From: Gemmatimonadota bacterium
GTDB taxonomy: Bacteria > Gemmatimonadota > Gemmatimonadetes > Longimicrobiales > Gaopeijiaceae
Length of the DNA: 57,460 nucleotides
Direction of reading: 5' to 3'
Assembly (NCBI GenBank): GCA_022827345.1
Contig: JAJDTB010000064.1
Coordinates: forward strand, 1-57,460
Below, piece after piece: positions 26,076 to 35,873 of this stretch. How positions within the stretch are numbered: the first letter of the stretch is position 1; every line of letters starts with the position of its first letter. Under the pieces are notes generated by a model. The model searched no databases and was not told the origin of the DNA. It saw only the letters and a program-made list of their open reading frames with translations. The translations under genes were made by a program, and so were the position numbers.

Positions 26076-28069
26076 CTCGCCGGGTGAGGCGCGGGCACGG
26101 ACCGGGGAAAGTCCACCTCCGGCGCAGGCTCCTCCTCGTCACCTGGCTCGCCGTGGCGGGGGTGATGATCGGCCGCTCGATCGAGGTGCAGGTGGTCGAA
26201 GGCGAGGCGTGGGCCCGCGACGCCCTGCAGCAGCACCGCATGACGCGCGCCGTGCCGGCTCCCCGGGGGCGGATCCTGGACCGCAACGGGGGCGAACTCG
26301 CGGTGAGCCACTGGAGGGCTCAGGTCGGGATCGCGCCCAACGAGATCCGCGACCGGGATGCGGTGGTGGGGGCTTTGGCGGCTGGCCTGGGAGTTCCGGC
26401 AGGGACGGCGCGCCGTGTGTCCGACGGGACACGGTCGTGGCACGTCGTCCCGGGACGCTACTCCATGACCCAGGTCGCCGGGCTGCGGGAAATGCGCGGA
26501 GTGCACGTGGAGGGCGAATTGCGGCGCCTTTATCCCCGCGAGGGACTGGCCCGCGGATTGCTGGGGTTGGTGCTGGACGGAGTCGGCAGGGAGGGAATCG
26601 AGCAATCCATGGATTCGGTGCTGGCGGGACAGTCGGGCCGCGAGGTGGTCGCGCGCGACCATCGGGGCCGTGAGATACCGGGACAGGTCGTCACGGTGGA
26701 GCCTCCGGTGCCCGGACGCGACGTGGTGCTGACCATCGATCAGGATCTCCAGGCGATCGCCGAGGAGATGCTTGCCGATGCGCTGGAGTCTACCGGAGCG
26801 ACGGGAGGCGATCTCGTCATCACCGATCCGCGCACCGGTGAGATCTTCGCGATGACGTCGGTCGTCAACGGATCACGCTCTGCCCTGTCGGCGGTGAACA
26901 CCAGCTACGAGCCCGGTTCGACGATGAAGCCGTTCACGACCGCGGCCCTCCTGCACCACGGGGTTGCGGCGCTCGGAGATTCGGTCGATACCGGCGACGG
27001 CACCTGGACTGTCAACGGACGCAGGATAACCGACGTGCAGAGCAGCGGATGGATGACGCTCCACAACGTAGTCCTGGAGTCCTCCAACGTCGGCATCGCC
27101 AAATTCGCCACCCGCCTGACGAGTGCGCAGCAGTACACGACGCTGCGGGACTTCGGATTCGGGACCCGGACCGGGATCCCTCTTCCAGGGGAGGCGGGCG
27201 GAGTGCTTCGCCGGCCGGAGATGTGGACGGGGCAATCGGCCCACTCGCTGTCCTTCGGATACGAGCTCTCGGTGACGTCGCTGCAGATGGCGATGGCCTT
27301 CGGCGCGCTGGCCAACGGCGGACTGCTGATGGAGCCCCGGCTGATCAGGGAGGTGCGGAACGAGGCCGGCGAGCCGGTGCGCTTCGGGAGGCCGCGGGCG
27401 ATTCGCCGCGTGGTCCCGGAGCAGGTGACCGCCGCGCTGACCCCGGTGCTGGTGGACGTGGTCGACAACGGGACCGGAACCCGGGCGCGCATGTCCGCGT
27501 TTCCGGTAGCGGGGAAGAGCGGTACGGCGAGGGCCACGGGCAGCGACGGACGGTACGAGGTCGGGGCGTACTACTCCTCGTTCGGTGCGTACTTCCCGGC
27601 GGACGACCCGCAGCTGCTGCTCTTCGTCAAGCTGGATCGTCCCCAGGGCGCCTACTACGGGGGCGCCACCGCGGCACCGGTCACGCGTGCGACGCTCGAG
27701 AGCATGCTCTCCGCGCGTCAGTCGCCGCTCGACCGGGCCGCCCTCGCGCGCGCACAGCGGCGCCCGTCCGCGCCGCCGCCGTCCCAGCCGCTCGTGCGCT
27801 TTGCGTCGTTGACCGACCAGCCGGCGCCGGTGGTGCAAACCGCGGCTCCCGAATGGGCCGGCCGCGACGGGCAACGCGACGTGCGCGACCTCGCGATGAC
27901 CGTGCCCGACCTGGAGGGGGCGCCGCTGAGGGTCGCCCTGCGCAGGCTCCACAAGATGGGGTTGCGGGTTCGCCTGGAGGGTGGAGGGACGGTGGAGGGA
28001 ACGGACCCGCGGGGCGGCGCCGAGATATCTCCTGGGGACACGATCCACGTGGTGGGGCGGGGGAGGTGA
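26072..28069 (+). CDS. ftsI: FtsI/PBP3, division transpeptidase with a PASTA domain
   Basis: Predicted 665 residues. An N-terminal anchor (about 19-35), a pedestal domain opening PRGRILDRNG, then a transpeptidase domain with all three active-site motifs: SxxK at S283-K286 (GSTMKPF), SSN at 337-339 and KSG at 482-484 (GKSGTA). The last 60 residues form a PASTA-like domain (VPDLEGAPLRVALRRLHKMG) after a proline-rich linker. It cross-links septal peptidoglycan together with FtsW. Start is GTG in a GTGA overlap with ftsL. C-terminal PASTA is usual in Gram-positive PBPs and uncommon in FtsI of E. coli type. Confidence 0.93.
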   Translation: MTRRVRRGHGPGKVHLRRRLLLVTWLAVAGVMIGRSIEVQVVEGEAWARDALQQHRMTRAVPAPRGRILDRNGGELAVSHWRAQVGIAPNEIRDRDAVVGALAAGLGVPAGTARRVSDGTRSWHVVPGRYSMTQVAGLREMRGVHVEGELRRLYPREGLARGLLGLVLDGVGREGIEQSMDSVLAGQSGREVVARDHRGREIPGQVVTVEPPVPGRDVVLTIDQDLQAIAEEMLADALESTGATGGDLVITDPRTGEIFAMTSVVNGSRSALSAVNTSYEPGSTMKPFTTAALLHHGVAALGDSVDTGDGTWTVNGRRITDVQSSGWMTLHNVVLESSNVGIAKFATRLTSAQQYTTLRDFGFGTRTGIPLPGEAGGVLRRPEMWTGQSAHSLSFGYELSVTSLQMAMAFGALANGGLLMEPRLIREVRNEAGEPVRFGRPRAIRRVVPEQVTAALTPVLVDVVDNGTGTRARMSAFPVAGKSGTARATGSDGRYEVGAYYSSFGAYFPADDPQLLLFVKLDRPQGAYYGGATAAPVTRATLESMLSARQSPLDRAALARAQRRPSAPPPSQPLVRFASLTDQPAPVVQTAAPEWAGRDGQRDVRDLAMTVPDLEGAPLRVALRRLHKMGLRVRLEGGGTVEGTDPRGGAEISPGDTIHVVGRGR

Positions 28070-28071
28070 AG

Positions 28072-29550
28072 ATGAGCATGTCCCGGGTGGTGGCCGCATT
28101 GGAGGGGGCAGGGGTCGGCGTGCGGGAGGTCCTGGTGGGCGAGGGAGCGCTCGACGGGCTCGAGGTCGGTGGCGTGCAGCAGGACTCGCGGGTGGTCGGG
28201 CCGGGGGACCTCTTCGTGGCGTGGTCGGGGTCGGCGCATGATGCGCACGACTACCTGCCGGCAGCGGCTGCAGCAGGAGCCGTGGCGGCGATCGTCGAGC
28301 GCCCGGTAGCCGGTGCGGAGCTCCCGCAGGTGCGGGTCGACAACGCCCGCATGGCCGCGGCGGTTGTCTCCGGCTTCGTGGCGGGGTCGCCCTGGAAGGC
28401 GCTGCGCACCATCGGCGTGACCGGGACGAACGGCAAGACCACGACCGCGATGCTGCTGCGCGGACTGCTTGGCGAAGATGGCCCTGCTGCCGCGATCGGC
28501 ACGCTTGGCGTGGTCGGGCCCGACGGGCGGGTGGTGGAGGGGACGGAGGGACTCACCACCCCGGGCCCCGTCGAGATCGCCGAACGGCTCGCGGATCTCG
28601 CGCGCGACGGCGTCCGCAGCGTCGTGCTCGAGACATCGTCCCACGCGCTCGACCAGTTCCGGCTCGACGGCGTGCGGTTCGACGCGATGGCCTTCACCAA
28701 CCTGACGCGCGACCACCTGGACTATCACGGCACCTTCGCGGGCTATCTCGCGGCCAAGGCCCGCCTGCTGGAACTGGGCAAGGAGGGGGCCACGGCGGTC
28801 GTCAACGCCGACGATGCCGCCTGGGGGGGACTTCGCCCCACCGGCCCGGTGCTGACCTACGGCCTGCAAACCAACGCCGACGTCAGGGCCGAGGCGCCGG
28901 CGCTGTCGGCCTCGGGCTCGCGGTTCGAACTGGTCGCCGGTGACGGAAGGGTGCCGGTCCGGCTGCCGCTGCCGGGAGCGTTCAACATCGCGAACGCGCT
29001 CTGTGCCGCGTCCTGCGCACTCGCCCTGGGACGCCCGCTCGAAGCCGTCGCGGCCGGGCTCGAAGACGCCTCGCCGGTCGCCGGGCGCATCGAGCGCATC
29101 TCGCGCGGGGCCTTCGACGTGTTCGTGGACTTCGCCCACACGCCGGACGCGCTGGAGCAGATCCTGAAGACGATGAAGCCGCTCGTCGCGGGGCGCCTCA
29201 TCGTGGTCTTCGGGGCGGGGGGAGATCGCGACGCGACCAAGCGGCCCGAGATGGGAGCGGCCGTCGCGCGGCACGCCGACATCGCGATCGTCACCTCCGA
29301 CAACCCTCGCACCGAGGAGCCCGCCGCGATCGTGGCGCAGGTCGCGGCCGGCGTACACGGGTGCGAACGGGTCGAGATCGTGGACCGGCGGGATGCGATC
29401 CACGCCGCGCTCGACATGGCCCAGCCCGGTGACGCCGTCATCCTGGCCGGCAAAGGGCACGAAGCCTACCAGATCACAGGCACGACAAGGCACCCCTTTG
29501 ACGAACGGCGCATCGTGCTGGGCCATCTGGCGGCGAGGGGGTCGGCATGA
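28072..29550 (+). CDS. murE: MurE, UDP-MurNAc-L-Ala-D-Glu:meso-DAP ligase
   Basis: Predicted 492 residues. Cytoplasmic Mur ligase adding the third stem-peptide residue. ATP loop TGTNGKTTTA at about 118-127, then TTPGPVEI, LETSSHALDQFR and DHLDYHGT of the family. The substrate motif DNPRTEEP indicates meso-diaminopimelate rather than lysine specificity. GGAGG lies 5 nt before ATG 28072, 2 nt after ftsI ends; an ATG 6 nt later is possible. Confidence 0.96.
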   Translation: MSMSRVVAALEGAGVGVREVLVGEGALDGLEVGGVQQDSRVVGPGDLFVAWSGSAHDAHDYLPAAAAAGAVAAIVERPVAGAELPQVRVDNARMAAAVVSGFVAGSPWKALRTIGVTGTNGKTTTAMLLRGLLGEDGPAAAIGTLGVVGPDGRVVEGTEGLTTPGPVEIAERLADLARDGVRSVVLETSSHALDQFRLDGVRFDAMAFTNLTRDHLDYHGTFAGYLAAKARLLELGKEGATAVVNADDAAWGGLRPTGPVLTYGLQTNADVRAEAPALSASGSRFELVAGDGRVPVRLPLPGAFNIANALCAASCALALGRPLEAVAAGLEDASPVAGRIERISRGAFDVFVDFAHTPDALEQILKTMKPLVAGRLIVVFGAGGDRDATKRPEMGAAVARHADIAIVTSDNPRTEEPAAIVAQVAAGVHGCERVEIVDRRDAIHAALDMAQPGDAVILAGKGHEAYQITGTTRHPFDERRIVLGHLAARGSA

Positions 29551-30920
29551 GCGGCTCCCCCTTCCGCTGGAGCGCGGCCGAGGTGCGGCGGGCCCTGCGG
29601 CTGCGCGTGGGCGGCGCCGAGACGCGCTACCGCGGCATATCCACCGACACCCGCACGCTGCGCCCGGGCGATGTCTTCGTGGCGATTGCGGGCGAGCGCT
29701 TCGACGGCCACGACTTCATCCCGCAGGCCATTGCGTCCGGGTGCGCCGCCATCGTCTCGGAGCAGGATCCGGGCGACTGTCCCGTCGACGTCCATCTGGT
29801 CCCCGACACGCTCAAGGCACTGGGTGACCTGGCGCTCCACCTCCGCCTCCACGCCGACATCCCCGTCGTGGGGATCACGGGCTCGTCGGGCAAGACCACG
29901 GTCAAGGACCTCGCGATGGGCGCGCTGGCGGCCACCGGAGCCCCGCACGGCACCGCCGCCAACGAGAACAACCGCGTCGGCACCCCGCTCACCATCCTGT
30001 CCATGCCGGACGACGCCACGGCCCTGGTGCTGGAGCTCGGCACCAACGAACCCGGCGAAATCGCCGAACTCACCCGGATCGCGCGGCCCACCGTGGCGGT
30101 GGTCACGACCGTCTCCGAAACCCACGTCGAGCGCCTCGGCGACTTCCAGGGGGTCCTCACGGAGAAGCTGGATCTGCTCCGGGGCGCTCCGGGGCCGGCA
30201 CGCGCGCTGGTCGGCGACGAGCCCCCCGAGCTGGCACAAGCGGCCCGCGCGGTGCATCAGGAAGTCGCCGTGAGCGGATGGTCGCGGCGGGCCGACCCCG
30301 AGCTTCGCCCGCAGAATGCGCAGCTGCAGCCCGGCGGCACCTACACCTTCTCCTGCATGGGCGCGCGCACGCGGCTCCGGCTTCCGGGCGCGCACAACGT
30401 CTACAATGCGCTCCTGGCGCTGGCGGTGGCCCGCTGCCTGGACGTCGATCCCGCGAGTGCGGCCGCGGGGATCTCGGCGGTCGAGCCGGGCGCCATGCGC
30501 AGTGAAGTGCGCCGCCTGCGCGATCTCACCCTGCTGGTCGACTGCTACAACGCCAATGCGGCGGGGGTCGAGGCGGCGGTGAGGACGCTGGAGGACATGG
30601 CGGCCCCGGGACGCCGCATCGCCGTTCTCGGCACGATGCTCGAGCTGGGCGAACGCTCGGCGGCGATCCACTGCGAGACCCTGAAGCGCGTCCTTCGCGC
30701 CGGCATCGACCGGTACATCGTGACCGGGGCGTTCGCGCGCGCGGCGCGGTGCTACAGGGACGATCGCATCCACCCCGTCGAGGGCGTCGACGAACTCGCC
30801 GAGAGCCTGCCGTCGATGGCCCGCCCCGGCGACACGCTGCTGCTGAAGGCATCGCGCGGAGTGCGCCTGGAACGCGCGATCCCGGCGCTCGAGTCCCGCT
30901 ACGGAGGCAGGGGGGACTGA
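29547..30920 (+). CDS. murF: MurF, UDP-MurNAc-tripeptide:D-Ala-D-Ala ligase
   Basis: Predicted 457 residues. It adds D-alanyl-D-alanine to complete the UDP-MurNAc-pentapeptide. Seen: TRTLRPGDVFVAI-type N-terminal domain, ATP loop GITGSSGKTTVK (about 111-122), NENNRVGTPLTIL, ELGTNEPGEI, and the LVDCYNANAAGVEAAV C-terminal motif. Start ATG overlaps the murE stop as ATGA, and its own stop overlaps mraY as TGATG. ddl, which makes the D-Ala-D-Ala substrate, is not in this window; alr is 22 kb downstream. Confidence 0.96.
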   Translation: MSGSPFRWSAAEVRRALRLRVGGAETRYRGISTDTRTLRPGDVFVAIAGERFDGHDFIPQAIASGCAAIVSEQDPGDCPVDVHLVPDTLKALGDLALHLRLHADIPVVGITGSSGKTTVKDLAMGALAATGAPHGTAANENNRVGTPLTILSMPDDATALVLELGTNEPGEIAELTRIARPTVAVVTTVSETHVERLGDFQGVLTEKLDLLRGAPGPARALVGDEPPELAQAARAVHQEVAVSGWSRRADPELRPQNAQLQPGGTYTFSCMGARTRLRLPGAHNVYNALLALAVARCLDVDPASAAAGISAVEPGAMRSEVRRLRDLTLLVDCYNANAAGVEAAVRTLEDMAAPGRRIAVLGTMLELGERSAAIHCETLKRVLRAGIDRYIVTGAFARAARCYRDDRIHPVEGVDELAESLPSMARPGDTLLLKASRGVRLERAIPALESRYGGRGD

Positions 30921-32026
30921 TGCTCTATCACCTCCTGCCGCGCCTGGAAGACCTCCACATCGTCTTCAACCTCTTCAACTACCTGACGGTGCGTTCGGCG
31001 GGGGCCATGGCGACCGGGCTCGTCATCACCCTGCTCCTGGGCGGCCGCGTCATCGCCTGGCTGAAACGGCACCGGATCGTCGATGTCCCCAGGAACCAGC
31101 TGGACGCGAAGGAACCCAACGGCCACAAGGCCAACATGGGCGGCCTCCTCATCGTCGGCGTGGTGACGATCACCACCCTGATGTGGGCCGAGCTGACCAA
31201 CGCCTACACGGTCATTGCGCTCGTGGTCATGCTGTGGATGGGCGCGCTCGGGTTCCTCGACGACTATCTGAAGGTCGTGCGCGGCTCCCCGCGCGGGCTC
31301 GTCCAGCGCTACAAGTGGGCGGGATCCATCTTCCTCGGCCTGGCGCTGGGCGCCTACCTGGTCCTCTGGGGCCCGGACTCGCCGGTCGGGCCGACGACCA
31401 CCAACCTGCCCCTCTTCGACGAGTGGCAGCTGGTGCTCACCCCGCCCGCCTACCTGCTCTGGGTGACCCTGGTGCTCAACGCCGCCACGCACGCCGTGAA
31501 CATGACGGACGGGCTGGACGGACTGGCTCCGGGGCTCGTCGCGATCGCGGTCGCGACCTTCGGCGTCTTCGCCTACGTGATCGGCCGGGTCGACACGTCG
31601 GCCTACCTCGGGCTGCTGTACCTGCCGGGCGCCGGCGAGCTGGCGGTCTTCGCCGCCGCGATCACCGGAACCGTGCTGGGGTTTCTCTGGTTCAACGCCC
31701 AGCCCGCGAAGGTGATCATGGGCGACACGGGCTCGCTGGGACTGGGCGGCGCCATCGGCGCGATCGCCGTGCTGCTCAAGGCCGAGCTGCTGCTGGTGGC
31801 GGTGGGTGGCGTGTTCGTCGTCGAGGCGGCCTCGGTGATCATCCAGACCCGGTACTTCAAGTACACGAAATGGCGCTACGGCGAGGGCCGGCGCGTCTTC
31901 AGGTGCGCCCCGGTGCACCACCACTTCCAGATGATGGGGTGGAAGAACGAGCAGGTCGTGGTCCGGTTCTGGATCCTCGGAATCCTCTGCGCGATGGTCG
32001 GCTTCGCCACCCTCAAGCTGCGCTGA
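30920..32026 (+). CDS. mraY: MraY, phospho-MurNAc-pentapeptide translocase
   Basis: Predicted 368 residues, about ten transmembrane helices. It transfers phospho-MurNAc-pentapeptide to undecaprenyl phosphate, making lipid I. Conserved elements: KKPNGHKANMGGLLI-type cytoplasmic loop (EPNGHKANMGG), FLDDYLKV with catalytic aspartates, NMTDGLDGLA, and VHHHFQMMGWKNEQVV near the C-terminus. GGAGG lies upstream of the ATG, which shares its A with the murF stop. Confidence 0.96.
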   Translation: MLYHLLPRLEDLHIVFNLFNYLTVRSAGAMATGLVITLLLGGRVIAWLKRHRIVDVPRNQLDAKEPNGHKANMGGLLIVGVVTITTLMWAELTNAYTVIALVVMLWMGALGFLDDYLKVVRGSPRGLVQRYKWAGSIFLGLALGAYLVLWGPDSPVGPTTTNLPLFDEWQLVLTPPAYLLWVTLVLNAATHAVNMTDGLDGLAPGLVAIAVATFGVFAYVIGRVDTSAYLGLLYLPGAGELAVFAAAITGTVLGFLWFNAQPAKVIMGDTGSLGLGGAIGAIAVLLKAELLLVAVGGVFVVEAASVIIQTRYFKYTKWRYGEGRRVFRCAPVHHHFQMMGWKNEQVVVRFWILGILCAMVGFATLKLR

Positions 32027-32030
32027 ATAC

Positions 32031-33497
32031 GTGAGTGAGAAACATGAAACGGTTGCTGTCATCGGGCTTGGAGCGAGCGGAGAAGCCGCGGCGCGCCTCG
32101 CCCTGGCGAAAGGAGCGGATGTCCATGTCTCGGATGCGATCTGTAACGACGCAATTGCAGCCCGTGGTGCAGTCCTCCGCGGCCTCGGAGCCGGCGTACG
32201 GCTGGGAGGACACTCGGTGGAGGAGATCGCGGCGGCCGACACCGTCGTCGTCAGCCCCGGAATCCCCCCGTCCGTACCCGTGCTCGCTGCCTTACGTGCT
32301 CGGGGCATCGGTTGGATATCGGAACCTGAGTTCGCCAGCCGGTTCATCACGGGTCCACTGACGATCGTGACCGGGACGAACGGGAAGACGACCACCGCCG
32401 CGCTCTGCGCGCACCTGCTCTGCGCGGGGGGCGTGGACGCGGCGCTGGGCGGCAACATCGGCGGAGGACTGGGGCCGCCGGCCTCGACGCTCGCGCTCGC
32501 CGCCCCGGCCCCGGACCGGTTCGTCCTCGAGATGTCCTCGTTCCAGCTGGCGGACATCCGCGACCTGACGCCTGACGTGGGGGTGATGACCAACCTCGGC
32601 GTCGATCACATGGACCGCTACGCGTCGGTGAACGACTATCACCGCGACAAGCGGCGCCTCTTCGAGGCCGGCGACGAGAACACCACCTGGGTCCTCAACG
32701 GCGACGATCCCGCGGTTCTCGCCATGGCGGCCGGATTCCCCGGCACCCACCTGCACTTCTCGCTGACGGGCCCCGCGATCCCGGGCGCATGGCTCGACGG
32801 CGGCGCCTTGGTGCTCGACCTCGGCGGCCACCCCCGCGAAGTCGCCCGAGCGGCCGACCTGACGCTCCTCGGCCGCCACAACCTGGCCAACGCCCTGGCC
32901 GCGCTCCTCGCCGCGGCCGCGTCCGGGGCGGCCGGCGCCACCTGGGATGCGGCTTCGGCCCCCGCCGCGCTCGGCTCCTTCCCGCCGCTGCCCCACCGCC
33001 TCGAGCCGGTCGGTGCCGCGGGCGGGGTCCGGTGGGTGAACGACTCGAAGGCGACCAATGTGGCGGCGGCGGCGAGCGCGCTGCGCAGCCTGGACGGTCC
33101 CATCGTGCTTCTGCTCGGCGGAACCGACAAGGAAGAGGACTTTCGCGGCCTTCTTCCCGCGATGAGCGGCAGGGTGCGGGCCGTCGTGGCCTACGGCGCC
33201 GCCGCCGCGCGGGCCGAGCGCGAACTGGCCGGGACCGTGGAGGGCGGCACCCGGGTGAAGCGGGTGGACGGGCCCTTCGAGGCGGCCGTCGGCGCGGCCC
33301 GATCGCTGGCCCGCCCGGGCGACACCGTGCTGCTGGCGCCGGCGTGCTCCAGCTTCGACATGTTCGAGAACTACCAGCACCGCGGCGATGTCTTCCGGGC
33401 GCTGGCCGGGGGCGGGAGCGCCGCCGCAAGAGCGGAACCGGCGGGCTCGGACCCGCAAGCGGACCCGATGGACTCCGGCGGGACGGCAGCACGATGA
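32031..33497 (+). CDS. murD: MurD, UDP-MurNAc-L-Ala:D-Glu ligase
   Basis: Predicted 488 residues, longer than the usual 430-450. Seen: Rossmann opening VIGLGASGEAAARLAL, ATP loop TGTNGKTTTAAL, EMSSFQLADI, NLGVDHMDRY and VNDSKATNVAA, all MurD signatures. The extra length is a C-terminal alanine/glycine-rich tail after DMFENYQHRGDVFRALAGG, where most MurD proteins end. GTG start with no strong ribosome site. ATGA overlap with ftsW. Confidence 0.95.
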   Translation: MSEKHETVAVIGLGASGEAAARLALAKGADVHVSDAICNDAIAARGAVLRGLGAGVRLGGHSVEEIAAADTVVVSPGIPPSVPVLAALRARGIGWISEPEFASRFITGPLTIVTGTNGKTTTAALCAHLLCAGGVDAALGGNIGGGLGPPASTLALAAPAPDRFVLEMSSFQLADIRDLTPDVGVMTNLGVDHMDRYASVNDYHRDKRRLFEAGDENTTWVLNGDDPAVLAMAAGFPGTHLHFSLTGPAIPGAWLDGGALVLDLGGHPREVARAADLTLLGRHNLANALAALLAAAASGAAGATWDAASAPAALGSFPPLPHRLEPVGAAGGVRWVNDSKATNVAAAASALRSLDGPIVLLLGGTDKEEDFRGLLPAMSGRVRAVVAYGAAAARAERELAGTVEGGTRVKRVDGPFEAAVGAARSLARPGDTVLLAPACSSFDMFENYQHRGDVFRALAGGGSAAARAEPAGSDPQADPMDSGGTAAR

Positions 33498-34720
33498 ACA
33501 CACTGGCTCCCCGGCGGCAACTGCGGCGCGGAGCGTGGGCCTTCGATGTCGCCGTCCGCGTCCCGCGGTCCCTCCCGGAGACCGGACTTGGTCGCGGCTG
33601 GGAGGCGACCATGATCATCGGGCTCACGATCATGCTGCTCCTCTTCGGCCTCGTCACCCTCCACAGCGCCAGCTCCGTCATGGCACAGCAGGGCAACCTC
33701 CCGCACTACTACTACGTGGCCCGCCAGGGAGTCGGCGTGCTCGTCGGACTGGGGGCGATGTTCGTCTGCGCCCGCATTCCGACCGAGTGGTGGCGCCGCA
33801 CCGCCCACTACTTCCTGCTGGCGGCCGTGCTGCTCCTGGTGGTCGTCATCCTTCCCTTCACGGAATCGATCGCGCCGACCATCAACGGCGCCCGCAGATG
33901 GTTGCGCGCAGGCGTCACCATCCAGCCGTCGGATGTCGCCAAGGTGGCGATCGTCGTCTGGACCGCGGCCGTTGCCGTGCGCAAGCGGGAGCACTTCAAG
34001 CGCCTCGGCAGGGGGCTCGCGCCCTTCCTGGTTGCCTGGTCCGTGGTGCTGGTGCTCATCCTGCTCGAACCCGATCTGTCGACGGCGATTCTGGTCGCCG
34101 CGCTTGGGGTCATCATCGTGTTCGTGGCGGGGGCGCGGATTTCGCACTTCGTATTCCTGGGCCTGCTCGCGGCTCCCTTCATCGTACCCGCCGCGACCGC
34201 CGGATACCGCCGCTCGCGCTGGGAGACCCTGCTGCTCAACCCGGGCGGCCTGGTGGACGAATCCGCCTATCAGAGCTACCAGAGCCTCGTCGCCATCGGC
34301 TCGGGAGGCGTGACCGGCGTCGGGTTCGGAGAGGGGCAGCAGAAGTTCGGCTTCCTCCCCGAGGCCCACAACGACTTCATCTTTGCGATGATCGGGGAGG
34401 AGTGGGGACTGGTGGGCACCCTGGCTGTGATCATCTGCTACCTGGCGCTGGTCGTGATCGGATTCCGGGTCGCGCGGCGCGCCAGGGACCTGTTCGGCGA
34501 GTTGCTCGCGGTGGGGATCACGTCGCTGATCGGCCTGCAGGCATTTCTGCACATCGGCGTCGCGCTGGGCGTCTTCCCGGCGACCGGACTCTCGCTGCCG
34601 TTCATTTCCTTCGGACGCAGCAACCTGGTCGCGATGATGGCGGCCGTGGGCATCCTGCTGGCGGTTGCGCGCGAGACGCCGGAAGGCCGCAGCGGGCACG
34701 TTGCTCCGGGGGGAGGGTGA
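33494..34720 (+). CDS. ftsW: FtsW, SEDS peptidoglycan glycosyltransferase
   Basis: Predicted 408 residues with about ten transmembrane helices. SEDS-family polymerase that makes septal glycan strands with FtsI. Seen: LHSASSVMA, the catalytic region LLEPDLSTAIL (essential aspartate), EAHNDFIFAMIGEEWG, and TGLSLPFISFGRSNL. About 40 residues precede the first helix. ATGA overlap with murD; followed by murG after 1 nt. Confidence 0.95.
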   Translation: MNTLAPRRQLRRGAWAFDVAVRVPRSLPETGLGRGWEATMIIGLTIMLLLFGLVTLHSASSVMAQQGNLPHYYYVARQGVGVLVGLGAMFVCARIPTEWWRRTAHYFLLAAVLLLVVVILPFTESIAPTINGARRWLRAGVTIQPSDVAKVAIVVWTAAVAVRKREHFKRLGRGLAPFLVAWSVVLVLILLEPDLSTAILVAALGVIIVFVAGARISHFVFLGLLAAPFIVPAATAGYRRSRWETLLLNPGGLVDESAYQSYQSLVAIGSGGVTGVGFGEGQQKFGFLPEAHNDFIFAMIGEEWGLVGTLAVIICYLALVVIGFRVARRARDLFGELLAVGITSLIGLQAFLHIGVALGVFPATGLSLPFISFGRSNLVAMMAAVGILLAVARETPEGRSGHVAPGGG

Positions 34721-34721
34721 T

Positions 34722-35873
34722 GTGGTGATCGTCTTCTCCGGTGGCGGAACCGCGGGGCACTTCCACCCGGCCCGCAACATCGCGGAAGCGCTGACGGACG
34801 TGCTTCCCGGGGCGGAGCCGTACTTCGTCGGGACGGAAGGACGCATCGAGGCGCGCGAACTCCCCAGGCTCGGCTATGCGTACAGACTGCTGCCGGTGGC
34901 CGGACTGAGGCATCCGCTCCGCGGGGGCGGCCCGCTGGCGGCAGCGGCCGCCAACGTCAGGGCGCTGTGGCTGCTGATGCTCGCGGTCTGCAGGCTGGTG
35001 CCGGACTTCCGCAGGAGGCGCGCGCGGGCCGTGGTGCTCACCGGCGGATACGTGTGCGCCCCCGCCGGCATCGCTGCGCGGCTCCTGGGATTGCCGGTCG
35101 TGCTGCAGGAGCAGAACACCCACCCCGGCAAGACGACCCGCTTGATCGCGCGGTGGGCCCGGCAGATCCACCTGGCGTACCCCGAGGCGCAGAGGGCGCT
35201 GCCCGCGCGCGTGCGGGAAAGGGTGCGCGACACCGGCAATCCGATCCGTCCGCTCCCCCCGGCGGCCGCCCGCGACCGCGCCGCCGCCCGCCGCGCCCTC
35301 GGCCTGCCGGCCACCGGCTCCGTCGTGCTCATCGTCGGTGGCAGCCAGGGCGCCCGCAAGACGAATGAGGCATCGATCGAGATACTGCAAGACGATATGC
35401 CGATCGAAGGCGAATTCGTCTTGTGGATTACCGGGCCGGCGCACTACGAGGCCGCCTGCGAGGCGCTGGCCGACACCCCGCGGGACCGCTTCGCGATCGT
35501 CCCGTACCTGGAGCCGACGAAGATGTACCAGGCGCTCGCCGCCGCCGACCTCGTGGTGTCGCGGGCGGGCGCGATGGCCACCTCGGAATTCCTGGCGTGG
35601 GGCCTTCCGGCCATTCTGGTGCCGCTGCCGACCGCCGCGGGCGACCACCAGACCGCCAACGCGCGTGCGCTCGAAGCCGCCGGCGCGGCGGTGCATCTGC
35701 CGGAGCGCGACGGCGAAGGGCGCGAACTCACGGGCAGGATGCTGTGGGCAGAAGTGACGAGGCTGCTCCGCGCCCCGGATGTCCTCGCTGACATGTCTCG
35801 CGCGGCCACCCGGCGCGCCCGCCCCGAAGCGGCCCGCGCGGTCGCCGCCGCCATCGCGGAGCTGGTCGCGTGA
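34722..35873 (+). CDS. murG: MurG, lipid II-forming GlcNAc transferase
   Basis: Predicted 383 residues. It adds GlcNAc to lipid I at the inner membrane face. Seen: N-terminal glycine loop SGGGTAGHFHPA, LTGGYVCAPAGIAA, the second Rossmann loop VGGSQGARKTNE, and the UDP-GlcNAc site SRAGAMATSEFLAWGLPAI followed by ...TAAGDHQTANA. GGGAGGG precedes two consecutive GTG codons (34722 and 34725); either could start. GTGA overlap with murC. Confidence 0.95.
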   Translation: MVIVFSGGGTAGHFHPARNIAEALTDVLPGAEPYFVGTEGRIEARELPRLGYAYRLLPVAGLRHPLRGGGPLAAAAANVRALWLLMLAVCRLVPDFRRRRARAVVLTGGYVCAPAGIAARLLGLPVVLQEQNTHPGKTTRLIARWARQIHLAYPEAQRALPARVRERVRDTGNPIRPLPPAAARDRAAARRALGLPATGSVVLIVGGSQGARKTNEASIEILQDDMPIEGEFVLWITGPAHYEAACEALADTPRDRFAIVPYLEPTKMYQALAAADLVVSRAGAMATSEFLAWGLPAILVPLPTAAGDHQTANARALEAAGAAVHLPERDGEGRELTGRMLWAEVTRLLRAPDVLADMSRAATRRARPEAARAVAAAIAELVA

